DNA of 64,000 nucleotides, from contig NZ_JANBVS010000013.1 in NCBI RefSeq assembly GCF_024586915.1, forward strand, positions 62,001 through 126,000, written 5' to 3'. Below, piece by piece: positions 56,801 to 64,000 of the stretch (its first letter is position 1; each line of letters begins with the position of its first letter). The stretch is from Bradyrhizobium sp. SRS-191. Its GTDB lineage: Bacteria > Pseudomonadota > Alphaproteobacteria > Rhizobiales > Xanthobacteraceae. Made by a program: the position numbers and the translations under genes. The notes below the pieces were generated by a model that saw nothing but the letters and a program-made list of their open reading frames with translations, did not search any database and was not told the origin of the DNA.

Positions 56801-59800
56801 TCGAGGCGGCGACGATCGAGCGGATAGCCCTGCGCCATGTGGCGGCGCTGCGCGAGCTGATCGTGCATTGCAGGACGAGCGCGGGCGGGCTGACGCCGTC
56901 GGACGTGCCGCTGGCGCAACTCGACCAGGACACGCTCGACCGCGTGGTGGCGTCGGTCGGCGGAGCAAGGGCGGTGGCGGACGTCTATCCGCTGTCGCCG
57001 CTGCAGCGGGGGCTGCTGTTCCACAGCCTGTATGAGCCCGATGCCGCTGTTTATGTGATCTCGCTGGCCTGCCGGCTGCAGGGGCCACTCGACGCGGCCG
57101 CGTTCGAACACGCGTGGCGGCTGGTGGTGGCGCGGCATCAGGTGCTGCGCACCGCCTTCGTCGGCCATGATCTCGACAGGCCGCAGCAGGTGGTGCTGCG
57201 CCAGGCGGGGCTGCCGTTCGTTCACGAGGATTGGCGGCATCTCTCACCCACCGAGCAGGCCGCGCGCTTCGCCGAGCTGCAACGGAGCGAGCGCAGCCGA
57301 AGCTTCGACTTCGCAAAGCCGCCGTTGATGCGGCTCAGCCTGGTCCGGACCGGCGACGACGATCACCGGCTGCTGTGGAACGTGCACCACATCGTGCTCG
57401 ACGGCTGGTCGCTGCCGCTGCTGCTCGACGAGGTGTTCGCGGCATACCAGGCGTTGAGCCGGCGCGAGACGCCGGTGTTGTCCGAGGTGCGGCCGTTCAA
57501 GGACTATATCGGCTGGCTGCAGCGTCAGGACATGGCCCGAGCGGAGGCGCATTGGCGCCGGCGCCTCGCCGGGTTCGACACGCCGTCCTCGTTCGGGCTC
57601 GCCCGTCCGGCAGCGACGTCGCATGCGGATGCGACGGAGCGTCATGCCGAGCTGCACGGCGAGCTCGCGCTCGCTGATCTCGACCGCTTTGCCCGGCAGC
57701 ATCGGCTGACGGTCAACACGCTGGTGCAGGGCGCCTGGGCGCTGCTGCTCGGGCGTTACGGCCGCTCCGAGGACGTGGTGTTCGGCGTCACCGTCTCGGG
57801 TCGTCCGGCGGATCTCGCCGGGGTCGAGCGCACGGTCGGGCTGTTCATCAACACGCTGCCGCTGCGGGTCGAACTGCCGGGGCAGGCGACCGTGCTGGAG
57901 TGGCTGGCCGAGATCCAGGACCGGCAGAGCGAGCTGACGGACCATCAGTCGACGGCGCTGGCCGACGTGCAGCGCTGGAGCGAGGTTACGGACGGCACGG
58001 CGCTGTTCGAGAGCATCGTGGCGTTCGAGAACTATCCGGTGGAGATGACGGCGGTCAGCGGCCAGCAGCAGCTGCGGATCAGCGAGGTCCAGCCATTGGA
58101 GCGGACCAACTATCCGCTGACCCTGCAGGTGACGGTGGGATCTGCGCTGTCGTTCCGACTGATCGCGGACACGACGGGGTTCGCCGCTGATGCCGCCGGG
58201 CGGCTGGTGGCGCATCTGGTTCGCCTGCTCGGCGAGATCGTCGTGGATCCCGCACGGCCCATCTCTGCGATCCCGCTGCTGAGCGACGACGAGCGTGATG
58301 TGGTGGTGAACGCGTTCAACGCTACTGCGGTGAGTAGCTATCCGCAGGCGCCCCTGCACGAGCAGATCGCGGCACGGGCCCGGCGCACGCCTGACGCTGT
58401 AGCGCTGCGCTTCAACGACGAGATACTCAGCTACGCCGCGCTGGAGCGGCAGGCCAACCAGCTGGCGCATCATCTGCAGACGCTCGGCGTCGGCCCCGAT
58501 GTCATAGTGGGCCTCTGCGCTGAGCGCTCGCTGGAGATGGTGATCGGGCTGCTCGGCATCCTCAAGACCGGCGGCGCCTATCTGCCGCTCGACCCCAGCC
58601 TGCCGCCGGAGCGGCTGGCGATGATGCTGGAGGATGCGAGGGCCGATGTGCTGCTGGCGCAGGATGCGCTTGTCGAGCGGCTGCCGGCAAATGACGCCGT
58701 CGTGGTGCGGTTCGATGCGGATGCGGCGGCGATCGCCCGCCGCCCTGAGACAGCGCCGACCATGTCCTGTGATCCGGACAGCCTGGCCTACGTGATCTAC
58801 ACGTCGGGCTCGACCGGGCGGCCGAAGGGCGTGATGAACAGCCATCGCGGCATCGTCAACCGCATCGCCTGGATGCAGGACGCCTACCGGCTGACGCCCA
58901 ATGACGTCGTGCTGCAGAAGACACCGTTCGGCTTCGACGTCTCGGTGTGGGAGTTCTTCTGGCCGCTGATCGAAGGCGCGGAGCTGGTGATTGCGCGGCC
59001 CGGCGGCCACCAGGACCCGGCCTATCTGTCCGAGCTGATCGAGCAGCGTGGCGTGACGGTGATGCACTTCGTGCCGTCGATGCTGCAGGCGTTCCTGGAG
59101 GCGGCGGAACTCGATCGCTGCGGCAGCCTGCGTGACGTCATCTGCAGCGGCGAGGCGCTGCCGGTGGAGACGCAGAACCGCTTCCTCCAGGCCTTGCCGT
59201 GCCGGCTGCACAATCTGTACGGCCCGACGGAAGCAGCCGTTGACGTCAGCTTCTGGCCGTGCCGGATCGAGCCGGGCGCCAGCCAGGTGCCGATCGGGCA
59301 GCCGATCGGCAACATCCAGCTCTACGTGCTGGATGCACGTCTGGAGCCGGTGCCGGTCGGTGTTGCCGGCGAGCTCTACATCGGCGGCGTCGGCCTCGCG
59401 CGCGGCTATCTGCATCGGCCCTCGCTGACGGCGGAGCGGTTCGTACCAAGCCCGTTTGCGAACGGCGAGCGGCTGTATCGCACCGGCGATCTTGCACGCT
59501 GGCGCGCGGACGGCGTGCTGGACTATCTCGGCCGTCTCGACCACCAGGTGAAGCTGCGCGGCTTCCGCATCGAGCTCGGTGAGATCGAGGCGGCGCTGAC
59601 GGCGCAGGCCGGCGTGGCACAGGCCGCGGTGGTGCTGCGCGAGGATGGCGGAGCCAAGCGGCTGGTGGGCTATGTGGTGGCGCAGCCGGATGCTGCCATC
59701 ACCAGCGACGACCTGCGCCGGCAGCTGCAGCGGAGCTTGCCGGACTACATGGTGCCCTCGGCAATCGTGCCGCTCGGAGCGCTGCCGCTGACGCCGAACG

Positions 59801-60153
59801 GCAAGCTCGACCGCAACGCGCTGCCGGCACCGGAGTGGCAGGGCTCGGCCGAGACGATGGTCGCCCCCCGCAACGCCACCGAGGCGACGCTGGCGGCGAT
59901 CTGGCGCGACGTGCTCAAGCGTGAGCAGATCGGCGTCCACGACAACTTCTTCGCGCTCGGCGGCGACTCGCTGTCGGCGACCCGCGCGATTGCCCGCACG
60001 CAGAAGGAGCTGAAGCTGAGCGTTCCTCTCAAGGCAATGTTCGAGGCGCAGACGCTTGAGGCGCTCGCTGAGCGCCTCGACGTGCTCGGCTGGGCCAACG
60101 CGCCACAACCGTCATCTCAAGAGGGCGCGGAGCTCGAGGAAGGAGTCATCTGA
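47890..60153 (+). CDS. NRPS 1: C-A-nMT-T / C-A-T-E / C-A-T (three modules)
   Basis: About 4,087 aa from the ATG at 47890 (47812 is the longest reading). Module 1: C (45-480, HHIISDG at 171), A (from 500), an N-methyltransferase inserted after the A8 region (965-1205, LEIGCGVG at 1014), T (Ser1439). Module 2: C (from 1519, HHILLDG at 1652), A (1975-2460), T (Ser2512), epimerase (2558-2990, HHLVVDG at 2697). Module 3: C (from 3034, HHIVLDG at 3166), A (3490-3975), T (Ser4027). Ten-residue codes read by alignment to GrsA: A1 DAWLLGAVCK (hydrophobic, Leu/Phe-like), A2 and A3 DVWHISLVDK (Ser). Predicted order: acyl, N-Me-hydrophobic, D-Ser, Ser. There is no thioesterase; the chain passes to the next gene, which overlaps by one base (TGATG). 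Confidence 0.95.
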   Translation: MQKFESQAPSTTAMRDSRRALLRRKVRDLFEQQAARIPSVSRGGDLPLSFAQERLWFFDRLGRLGPAYQIGFAARLKGALDVAALSAALTEIVRRHESLRTRFCLRDGGPAQQIDPPWPVELVAEESAETSPQAWAHGVMEAPFEIDRDRLLRCALLRVAPQEHVLALSMHHIISDGWSVGLLFRELAALYGAYAEQRPSPLAELPIQYADYASWHRRWVDDEVQRPQLAYWEKRLANAPAGLELPSDRVRPAAQSFRGAAHRFALDCDISAALAAFSRREGASLFMVLLAAFKALLSRWTGQDDVIVGSPIAGRVRAETEQLIGFFVNMLALRTDLGGDPSFRELVHRVKSSALGAYQHQDLPFEKLVDALQPTRDLSRQPIFQTVFVLQDVSVEQMTLPGLEVERFDEGAASVRFDIEMSMTEVDGRLTGCLLYATDLFEAATAERLVSHFVALLRGVIADPGARLSQLQLLSEAERERVLGHWSAGPALPTPHRTLHELFTAQAVRTPDAPALVKGGDQLTYAELDRRANQLAHHLSTIGVGRDAIVGICVERSFEMVIGILGVLKAGGAYLPLDPNYPAERLAYMISDSAARIVLTHSTVADRLAAGDTRMVCLDSISVEVARLEAVAPAVAVDPDNLAYVIYTSGSTGRPKAVMVPHRGATNLAEAQVAPLQIAPQGRVLQFASFSFDAAVWELLMSWRSGAALVLADRHDMMPGEPLQDLLRRERIGAVLLPPSALGTLDAGSLPELKTLLVGGEACAAELVAPWTGPRVVLNAYGPTEASVCTTVYPCAAEKRAPAIGRPLANTCVYVLDQHLEPVPIGVPGELHIGGAGLARGYLSRPGLTAERFIPNPFGCGDRLYRTGDLVRWRSDGTLEFLGRLDQQVKVRGFRIELGEIEAALLTDSKVSQAIALAREDRPGHKRIVAYVAADLNRLKQERRATGANEDADGVAGWQALFDETYGGSGEAKAPSFVGWNNSYTGEPIPEADMREWQMATVQRIAGFGPRRILEIGCGVGLLLEHLAPLSSVYRGTDISAAAIDGLRRWAKSRPDLAHVELAQREAIAMADLAPASVDTVIINSVVQYFPDTDYLAQVISGTLDAVADGGRIFVGDVRHFGLLLMFRTAIEIERASPAARADDVRTRAVAAAKRETELAVDPSFFLALQSRLPRITHVEILLKRAEAHNELSRYRYDVVLHVGGSVPGEPERTIDGSTGALVELSGILAEERPASLAVLHVPNARLALDLARLESLGECEPTARLADLARSIDDRKSIGEDPEAYWALGKRLGYEVCVSWTSGSTTGSYDVVFIDREQTAGPVRLPHPSQLSGRVHGNDPGAAPLLHAYVQQLRQALQQRLPDYMVPAAIVPIDALPLTPGGKIDRAALPAPEGRPELGQIVAPRTENERKLASIWCDILKLDQVGVTDNFFELGGDSIQSIQVVARANRVGMRLTSRQIFEHQTIAALAAAAGHELDAASGRESHPASEGRFAGISPADLAQVRGAVADPADIEDVYPLTATQQGMLFHSLYEPASRAYVTTLGCRLSGELDVDAFRRAWHSVVERHAVLRSAFIGQHLDTPLQVVMRSARPAFSLEDWRELSETDSSSRLADLEEVDCARGFDFARPPLMRLVLVRFAERDYRLLWSCHHILLDGWSITTLLNELFACYGALSRSEAPRLAPAHPFRTYVAWLQRQDAAAAEAFWRHGLAGFGAPTQLPFERPSRSAAVAARHAEYDEELRIGAHALESFARKHRLTVNTLVQGAWALLLGRCSGSDDVVFGVTVSGRPETLPGVEDAVGLFINTLPLRVGLPGSATVLDWLGEIQARQSELTDYQYSALADVQRWSEVPGGTPLFDSIVVFENYPAELQAQAEDHTIRLDMIRAINRINYPLALQVAMGASPSLKLMYDPARFEQASIAKLVAHLVRLLGEIVVDPARPTSAIPLLSDDERQQVVRGFNATAASYPQALLHQQIAAQAARTPDAVALRFDDQTLTYAALERQANQLAHHLQALGVGPDAVVGLCAERSLEMVIGLLGILKAGGAYLPLDPSLPPERLAMMLEDARAKVLLAQDAHAARLPATNAVVVRFDADAAAIARHPETAPTTSCDPDSLAYVIYTSGSTGRPKGVMNSHRGIVNRIAWMQDAYRLTPNDVVLQKTPFGFDVSVWEFFWPLIEGAELVIARPGGHQDPAYLSALIEQRGVTVMHFVPSMLQAFLESAELDRCGSLRDVICSGEALPVETQNRFLQALPCRLHNLYGPTEAAVDVSFWPCRSEPGASQVPIGQPISNIQLYVLDARLEPVPIGVAGELYIGGVGLARGYLHRPSLTAERFVPSPFVSGERLYRTGDLARWRADGVLDYLGRLDHQVKLRGFRIELGEIEAALSAQAGVAQAAVVLREDGGAKRLVGYVVAQPDAAITSDALRQQLQRSLPDYMVPSAIVPLAALPLTPNGKLDRNALPAPEWNGSAETMIAPRNATEATLAAIWRDVLKRTQISVTDNFFALGGDSIQSIQVVARARQAGLSLTARQVFEQQTIAALAAVAGEATITVAEQGLVSGAVPLTPIQRWFFGQDLAVPDHFNQAVLLDVRALTADVVMSALDALLCQHDALRLRFMRGDSGWQQSHDASEAALRSAPLFEAIDLSGLGDAVQAPALRRHAERLQASLDLAQGPVLRAALFDLGEDRQRLLLIAHHLVVDGVSWRILLEDFGTALSASQRGEPVRLPPKTTSFRHWAERLTAHARSDAATNELNYWQSQPWHTAPRLPRDHADGANSASEVQLAKVALDAAETQALLQEVPEVYHTEINDLLLTALAQAFAGWTGAPQLLVGLEGHGREELFDDVDITRTVGWFTSLFPVLLDVDGASDPGAALKRVKEQLRAVPQRGVGYGMLRYLSNVDLPAPDIEVSFNYLGQFHGAAGGQSFGFAAEDVGRDQHASNRRAHLIDVSAHVGKDGLELRWFYGGALFEAATIERIALRHVAALRELIVHCRTSAGGLTPSDVPLAQLDQDTLDRVVASVGGARAVADVYPLSPLQRGLLFHSLYEPDAAVYVISLACRLQGPLDAAAFEHAWRLVVARHQVLRTAFVGHDLDRPQQVVLRQAGLPFVHEDWRHLSPTEQAARFAELQRSERSRSFDFAKPPLMRLSLVRTGDDDHRLLWNVHHIVLDGWSLPLLLDEVFAAYQALSRRETPVLSEVRPFKDYIGWLQRQDMARAEAHWRRRLAGFDTPSSFGLARPAATSHADATERHAELHGELALADLDRFARQHRLTVNTLVQGAWALLLGRYGRSEDVVFGVTVSGRPADLAGVERTVGLFINTLPLRVELPGQATVLEWLAEIQDRQSELTDHQSTALADVQRWSEVTDGTALFESIVAFENYPVEMTAVSGQQQLRISEVQPLERTNYPLTLQVTVGSALSFRLIADTTGFAADAAGRLVAHLVRLLGEIVVDPARPISAIPLLSDDERDVVVNAFNATAVSSYPQAPLHEQIAARARRTPDAVALRFNDEILSYAALERQANQLAHHLQTLGVGPDVIVGLCAERSLEMVIGLLGILKTGGAYLPLDPSLPPERLAMMLEDARADVLLAQDALVERLPANDAVVVRFDADAAAIARRPETAPTMSCDPDSLAYVIYTSGSTGRPKGVMNSHRGIVNRIAWMQDAYRLTPNDVVLQKTPFGFDVSVWEFFWPLIEGAELVIARPGGHQDPAYLSELIEQRGVTVMHFVPSMLQAFLEAAELDRCGSLRDVICSGEALPVETQNRFLQALPCRLHNLYGPTEAAVDVSFWPCRIEPGASQVPIGQPIGNIQLYVLDARLEPVPVGVAGELYIGGVGLARGYLHRPSLTAERFVPSPFANGERLYRTGDLARWRADGVLDYLGRLDHQVKLRGFRIELGEIEAALTAQAGVAQAAVVLREDGGAKRLVGYVVAQPDAAITSDDLRRQLQRSLPDYMVPSAIVPLGALPLTPNGKLDRNALPAPEWQGSAETMVAPRNATEATLAAIWRDVLKREQIGVHDNFFALGGDSLSATRAIARTQKELKLSVPLKAMFEAQTLEALAERLDVLGWANAPQPSSQEGAELEEGVI
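52441..55470 (+). repeat. Duplicated NRPS module, copy 1 (C2-A2-T2)
   Basis: Aligned to 56986-60015 with a constant offset of 4,545 bp from the C domain through the T domain. By eye the A domains are nearly identical, the C domains less so. The difference in overall module content is the epimerase after T2. Confidence 0.8.
56986..60015 (+). repeat. Duplicated NRPS module, copy 2 (C3-A3-T3)
   Basis: Second copy of the block at 52441-55470. A3 carries the same specificity code as A2. The T3 end diverges after the attachment Ser (GGDSLSAT instead of GGDSIQSI), consistent with having no epimerase after it. Confidence 0.8.
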
Positions 60154-63100
60154 TGATCGAGAAACTGCTCTCCTCGCTGCGCCGGGACGGCGTCCAGATC
60201 TGGTCCGAGAACGGGCGTGTGCGCTATCGCGCGCCGAAAGGCGTCATGACGCGCGAACGGCTCGACGAACTGCGTGCCCGCCAGCTGGAAATCGCGACAT
60301 TTCTGCAGGAGGCGAGCTCGGCGAGCGACGCCCTTTCACCGATCGAGGTCACGCGCAGCGGCGACCTGCCGCTGTCGTTTGCCCAGGAGCGCCTCTGGTT
60401 TCTCGAACAGCTCGGCCTCGCGACCTCCTCCTACCATGTCGCCGCAGCGATCCGAATGGACGGCGATCTCAATGCGGAGGCGTTGCGGAAGACCTTCGCT
60501 GCCATCGTCGACCGGCATGAGGTCTTGCGGACGCGCTTCGAGAATGTCGCAGGACAACCCCGGAAGATCGTAGATGCCGATCCATCGTTCCGGCTCGAGC
60601 TGATCGATCTGTCGGGTCACGATGAGCAGGCGGCTGAACTCGACCGGCAATCCTTCCTTCATGCCACCCAGCCGTTCGACCTCCAGGCGGCCCCGCCATT
60701 GCGCATGCGGCTGCTGCGGCTGGCAATGCGCGAGCACGTGCTGTTGCTCGCCATGCACCACATCGTCTCCGATGCGTGGTCGATCGAAGTGCTGATCGGC
60801 GAAATCACCGCCTTCTACCGCGCGTTCTGTTCGGGCGAAGCCGCTCCGCTCAATCCCTTGCCCGTGCAATATGCCGACTATGCGCTGTGGCAGCGCGGCT
60901 GGCTGACGGGCGAGGTTCTCGAAGGTCAGCTGCAATATTGGACTCGGCGCCTGTCCGGTGCGCCACCGCAGCTCGAGCTTCCGATCAGCCGATCCCGTTC
61001 CGCGGTCGCGGCCTCGACCGGGGAGAGCTACGCGTTCACCCTGTCGGAGAAGGTCACGTCGCAGCTGCGGGCGCTCGCCCGCGGCGAGTCCGCCACGCTG
61101 TTCATGGTCCTGCTCGCCGCGTTCCAGCTGTTGTTGTCGCGCTATAGCGGCCAGAACGATGTGGTGGTGGGATCGCCGGTCGCGGGCCGCCGCCGGCATG
61201 AGCTGCACGACCTGATCGGATTCTTCGCCAACATTCTCGTTCTCCGGGCGGATTGCTCCGGAAGCCAGCGCTTCGTCGATCTGCTGGCGCAGGTGAAGGA
61301 CACGGTGCTCGATGCTCATGCGCATCAGGATCTGCCGTTCGAGCGCCTGGTCGAGGCGCTTCAGCCGGATCGGGATCTCGGCAGGCATCCGCTGGTCCAG
61401 GTGATGTTCGCGCTTCAGCAGGAGCCGTTCGAGGAACTCGTGCTTCCCGGCCTGCGGCTCACGCCGATGCCCCCGCGCTCCCTCGAGACGAAGTTCGATC
61501 TGACGCTGCATGTCTACGAGAAGACGGCCGGACTCACCGCCTCGATCGAGTATGCAGCCGAGCTGTTCTCTTCCGATACGATCGCGCGCTTCGCAGCCCA
61601 TTTTCAGCATCTGCTGGACGCGATCGCTGCGGATCCGCATGCGCGGCTGTCTGACCTTCCCTTGATGCGGGATGCCGAGCGGCTCGAGATCATCTTCGGC
61701 ATGAACCGCACGGCGCGGCCGTTCCCGCGAGATGCATCGCTCGACCAATTGTTCGCTGCTCAAGCCGCGCGACGGCCGCAGGCCGTCGCGATCGTCGACG
61801 GCGCGCGCAGCGTCAGCTACGCCGAGCTCGATCGCTGGAGCAACGGTATTGCGGCCGCATTGGTGGCGCAAGGCATCAGAGCCGGGGCGAGCGTCGGGCT
61901 TTCGGGTGAGCGATCGGCGGGTCTGATCGCCGGCATGCTGGGAATCATCAAGGCCGGCGCCTGCTACGTGCCGCTCGATCCCGGCTACCCGGAGGAGCGG
62001 CTCGCCTTCATGGCGGGCAATGCCGATGTGGCGGCCGTCGTTGCAGGCCGCGGCGGCGCGGCGCCGGCGGGCTTGCCTTTGCTGCATGCCGATGAGGTCG
62101 AGCCGGTCGAGACCTTCCGGACCCGATCAGCTGGCGGCGAGACCGTCGCCTATATCATGTTCACGTCCGGCTCGACGGGCGTGCCCAAAGGCATCGCCGT
62201 GCCTCATCGCGGCGTTTCGCGCCTCGTGCTCGGAACGGACTACATCGAACTCACGGCGGATGACCGCATCACTCACCTCGCCAGCCCGTCCTTCGATGCG
62301 GCGACCTTCGAGCTGTGGGCCGCTCTCCTGAACGGCGCCGCGCTCGTGATCATCGACCGCGACACCGCCCTGGACTCCGATCGCCTGGCTGCTTCGGTGC
62401 GCAGCCACGGTATTAGCTGCTTCTTCGCCACCACCGCATTGTTCAACAGGTTGGCGCAGGATGTCCCGGACATGTTTGCGTCGCTACGCGTGGCCCTGTT
62501 CGGCGGCGAGGCGTGCGATCCGCAAGCGGTCGCCCGCGTCCTGGCCAAAGGCGCGCCGCAGCGCCTGCTGCACGTCTATGGCCCGACCGAGGCGACCACG
62601 CTCAGCACCTGGATGGAGGTCGATCATGTCGCGGCGGACGCGCGCACCGTTCCTATCGGCGGACCGCTCGCCAATGGCAGCTGTCACGTGCTCGACGAGC
62701 GGCTGCAGCCGGTGCCCATCAATGTTCCGGGCGAGCTCTATGTCGGCGGTGATGGCCTTGCGCACGGCTATTGCCGACGGCCCGCGCTGACGGCGGACAA
62801 ATTCATTCCGGATCCGTTCGGCCGCCCCGGCAGCCGTCTCTATGCAACCGGCGACATCGTCAGGCGGTTGGCGGACGGCAACATCGAATATCTCAGCCGG
62901 CGCGACGGGCAGGTCAAGATCCGCGGCTTCCGCATCGAGTTGCAGGAGATCGAAGCCGTGTTGCGGCAGTCGCCTGAGGTCGGGCAGGCCGTCGTGCTCG
63001 TCCGCGAGGGCGTGAGCGGTGCGCAGCTCGTCGCCTACGTCGTGGCCGCAGCGGACGCTGCGCCGTCGCCCGACACGCTTCGACAGCAGCTGAAGCAATC

Positions 63101-64000
63101 ACTGCCCGACTACATGGTGCCGACGCAACTGGTCATACTGGACAGCTTGCCGTTGACGTCGAACGGAAAGCTCGACCGTGCGAGGCTGCCCGATCCCGAG
63201 GAGACTCCCGGGCGCCGGCACGCGGCGCCGGCAACCGCGACACAGCAGATGCTGGCAGTGATCTGGTCGGATGTTCTCGGCGTGACGATGCCGGGCATCG
63301 ACGATGATTTCTTCGGCTCCGGCGGTCACTCGCTGGTGGCCTCGCGGCTGCTCGGACGCGTGAACGCCGCATTCAACTTGAATTTGCCGCTGCGGCGCGT
63401 GTTCGAGGCGCCGACGATCAGGATGCTCGCGGCCGCCGTGGAGCAGGCGCAGCGCGGCGAGGCGGACGTCGTTGGGCCGCCGGTGATCGCGGGGCCGCGA
63501 CCGTCCTCGATTCCTTTGTCCTATGCGCAGGAGCCGCTGTGGTTTCTCGAGCAGGTCGGGCTGGTGGGCGCCGCCTACAACATGGCCGGGGCTCTCCGGC
63601 TGCAAGGCAGACTCGATATCGAGGCGCTGATGGCGAGCCTGCGCGAGATCGTGCGCCGCCATGAGGTCCTGCGAACGCGGTTCGGGGTCGTGGAGGGTCA
63701 CGGGGTGCAGATCATCGAGCCGGATGATGCGCTTCAGTGTGAGGTCGTCGACCTCCGGGCCCGTGACAGCGGCGATATCGGCCGCATGATCAGCGACCAT
63801 GCGAACGCGACGTTCGATCTGCAGGCTGGTCCGCTGATGCGCACGACGATCCTCCGTGTGGGCGACGAAGAGCATCTGCTGCTGATCAACCTTCATCACA
63901 TCGTCGCCGATGGCTGGTCGGTCGGCGTGCTGTTCCGCGAGCTCGGACATCTCTATGGCAGCCAGTGTGGGGCGCCGCAATCGGCGCTCGCGCCGCTTCC
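60153..64000 (+). CDS. NRPS 2 (partial): TubC docking-C-A-T-C...
   Basis: The frame is open from the ATG at 60153 to the end of the window (1,282 codons); the 3' end is missing. Residues 1-52 look like a TubC-type N-terminal docking domain (IEKLLSSLRRDGVQIWSENG). Then comes C (from 71), whose active site is HHIVSDAWS at 202, with Ala in place of Gly in HHxxxDG. A (530-1000) has code DAFFLGVTLK by alignment, close to Ile codes. T has Ser1060 in GGHSLVAS. A further C begins at about 1120 (QEPLWFLEQ, HHIVADGWS at 1248). The product is extended by an Ile-like residue and then at least one more. Confidence 0.92.
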   Translation, partial: MIEKLLSSLRRDGVQIWSENGRVRYRAPKGVMTRERLDELRARQLEIATFLQEASSASDALSPIEVTRSGDLPLSFAQERLWFLEQLGLATSSYHVAAAIRMDGDLNAEALRKTFAAIVDRHEVLRTRFENVAGQPRKIVDADPSFRLELIDLSGHDEQAAELDRQSFLHATQPFDLQAAPPLRMRLLRLAMREHVLLLAMHHIVSDAWSIEVLIGEITAFYRAFCSGEAAPLNPLPVQYADYALWQRGWLTGEVLEGQLQYWTRRLSGAPPQLELPISRSRSAVAASTGESYAFTLSEKVTSQLRALARGESATLFMVLLAAFQLLLSRYSGQNDVVVGSPVAGRRRHELHDLIGFFANILVLRADCSGSQRFVDLLAQVKDTVLDAHAHQDLPFERLVEALQPDRDLGRHPLVQVMFALQQEPFEELVLPGLRLTPMPPRSLETKFDLTLHVYEKTAGLTASIEYAAELFSSDTIARFAAHFQHLLDAIAADPHARLSDLPLMRDAERLEIIFGMNRTARPFPRDASLDQLFAAQAARRPQAVAIVDGARSVSYAELDRWSNGIAAALVAQGIRAGASVGLSGERSAGLIAGMLGIIKAGACYVPLDPGYPEERLAFMAGNADVAAVVAGRGGAAPAGLPLLHADEVEPVETFRTRSAGGETVAYIMFTSGSTGVPKGIAVPHRGVSRLVLGTDYIELTADDRITHLASPSFDAATFELWAALLNGAALVIIDRDTALDSDRLAASVRSHGISCFFATTALFNRLAQDVPDMFASLRVALFGGEACDPQAVARVLAKGAPQRLLHVYGPTEATTLSTWMEVDHVAADARTVPIGGPLANGSCHVLDERLQPVPINVPGELYVGGDGLAHGYCRRPALTADKFIPDPFGRPGSRLYATGDIVRRLADGNIEYLSRRDGQVKIRGFRIELQEIEAVLRQSPEVGQAVVLVREGVSGAQLVAYVVAAADAAPSPDTLRQQLKQSLPDYMVPTQLVILDSLPLTSNGKLDRARLPDPEETPGRRHAAPATATQQMLAVIWSDVLGVTMPGIDDDFFGSGGHSLVASRLLGRVNAAFNLNLPLRRVFEAPTIRMLAAAVEQAQRGEADVVGPPVIAGPRPSSIPLSYAQEPLWFLEQVGLVGAAYNMAGALRLQGRLDIEALMASLREIVRRHEVLRTRFGVVEGHGVQIIEPDDALQCEVVDLRARDSGDIGRMISDHANATFDLQAGPLMRTTILRVGDEEHLLLINLHHIVADGWSVGVLFRELGHLYGSQCGAPQSALAPL

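Noticed and set aside
57244..60108. A 954-codon minus-strand frame opposite the NRPS gene
   Set aside because: Antisense shadow of C3-A3-T3. Similar shadows occur opposite A2, as expected from the duplication.

Overview
The window is high-GC (most genes prefer G or C at third codon positions) and looks like an alphaproteobacterial chromosome of the Bradyrhizobium/Rhodopseudomonas type. The grounds are gene style, REP-like hairpins, a roughly 500-bp dispersed repeat, and a Tat-exported solute-binding protein next to a molybdenum hydroxylase. The genus is inferred, not proven. The sequence falls into four blocks.

(1) 1-18,300: mobile, accessory DNA. A defence cluster comes first: an HNH nuclease and an Mrr-like nuclease on the minus strand, divergent from a GHKL ATPase overlapping a DEAH helicase. 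It is followed by a decayed IS66 and a duplicated non-coding segment with 14-bp palindromes. Next is a minus-strand phage-type replication operon (excisionase-like HTH, small ORF, DnaB, replisome organizer) with a terminase-small-subunit-like gene further downstream. A plus-strand trio follows: compact MobL-like relaxase, membrane protein, and orphan periplasmic receptor with a Cys-rich tail. A tyrosine recombinase and a 3' tRNA fragment (CUC anticodon, probably Glu) close the block, so 18,300 is read as the right end of an integrative element whose left end is not identified.

(2) 18,300-25,700: a first copy of the dispersed repeat. After it come a SIR2-like NADase gene and an 888-codon partner in the same reading frame, separated by one UGA and four codons. 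A GmrSD-like DUF262/HNH nuclease follows and abuts a decayed rhs gene.

(3) 26,160-39,150: a probable catabolic operon. It encodes a polyamine-type ABC importer (binding protein, two permeases, ATPase), a three-subunit molybdenum hydroxylase that is not a CO dehydrogenase by its active-site motif, and an amidase. A convergent LysR regulator follows. Then come hairpin repeats, the second copy of the 500-bp repeat, and an unrecognised two-gene module with a four-helix membrane protein.

(4) 39,896-64,000: a P450, a small secreted protein, an SDR and a ParB-like protein on the minus strand, then a lipopeptide biosynthetic cluster. The cluster has a type II thioesterase divergent from MbtH, FAAL-ACP and two NRPS genes. 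NRPS 1 (4,087 aa) reads C-A-nMT-T / C-A-T-E / C-A-T. NRPS 2 has a TubC-like docking domain, then C-A-T-C, and runs off the window. Hand-read specificity codes suggest acyl - N-methyl hydrophobic residue - D-Ser - Ser - Ile/branched residue - further residues. The two Ser modules are a tandem duplication with a constant 4,545-bp offset.

The best candidates for something undescribed are this lipopeptide pathway, the split SIR2 system, the GHKL-helicase pair, and the relaxase/membrane/receptor trio.
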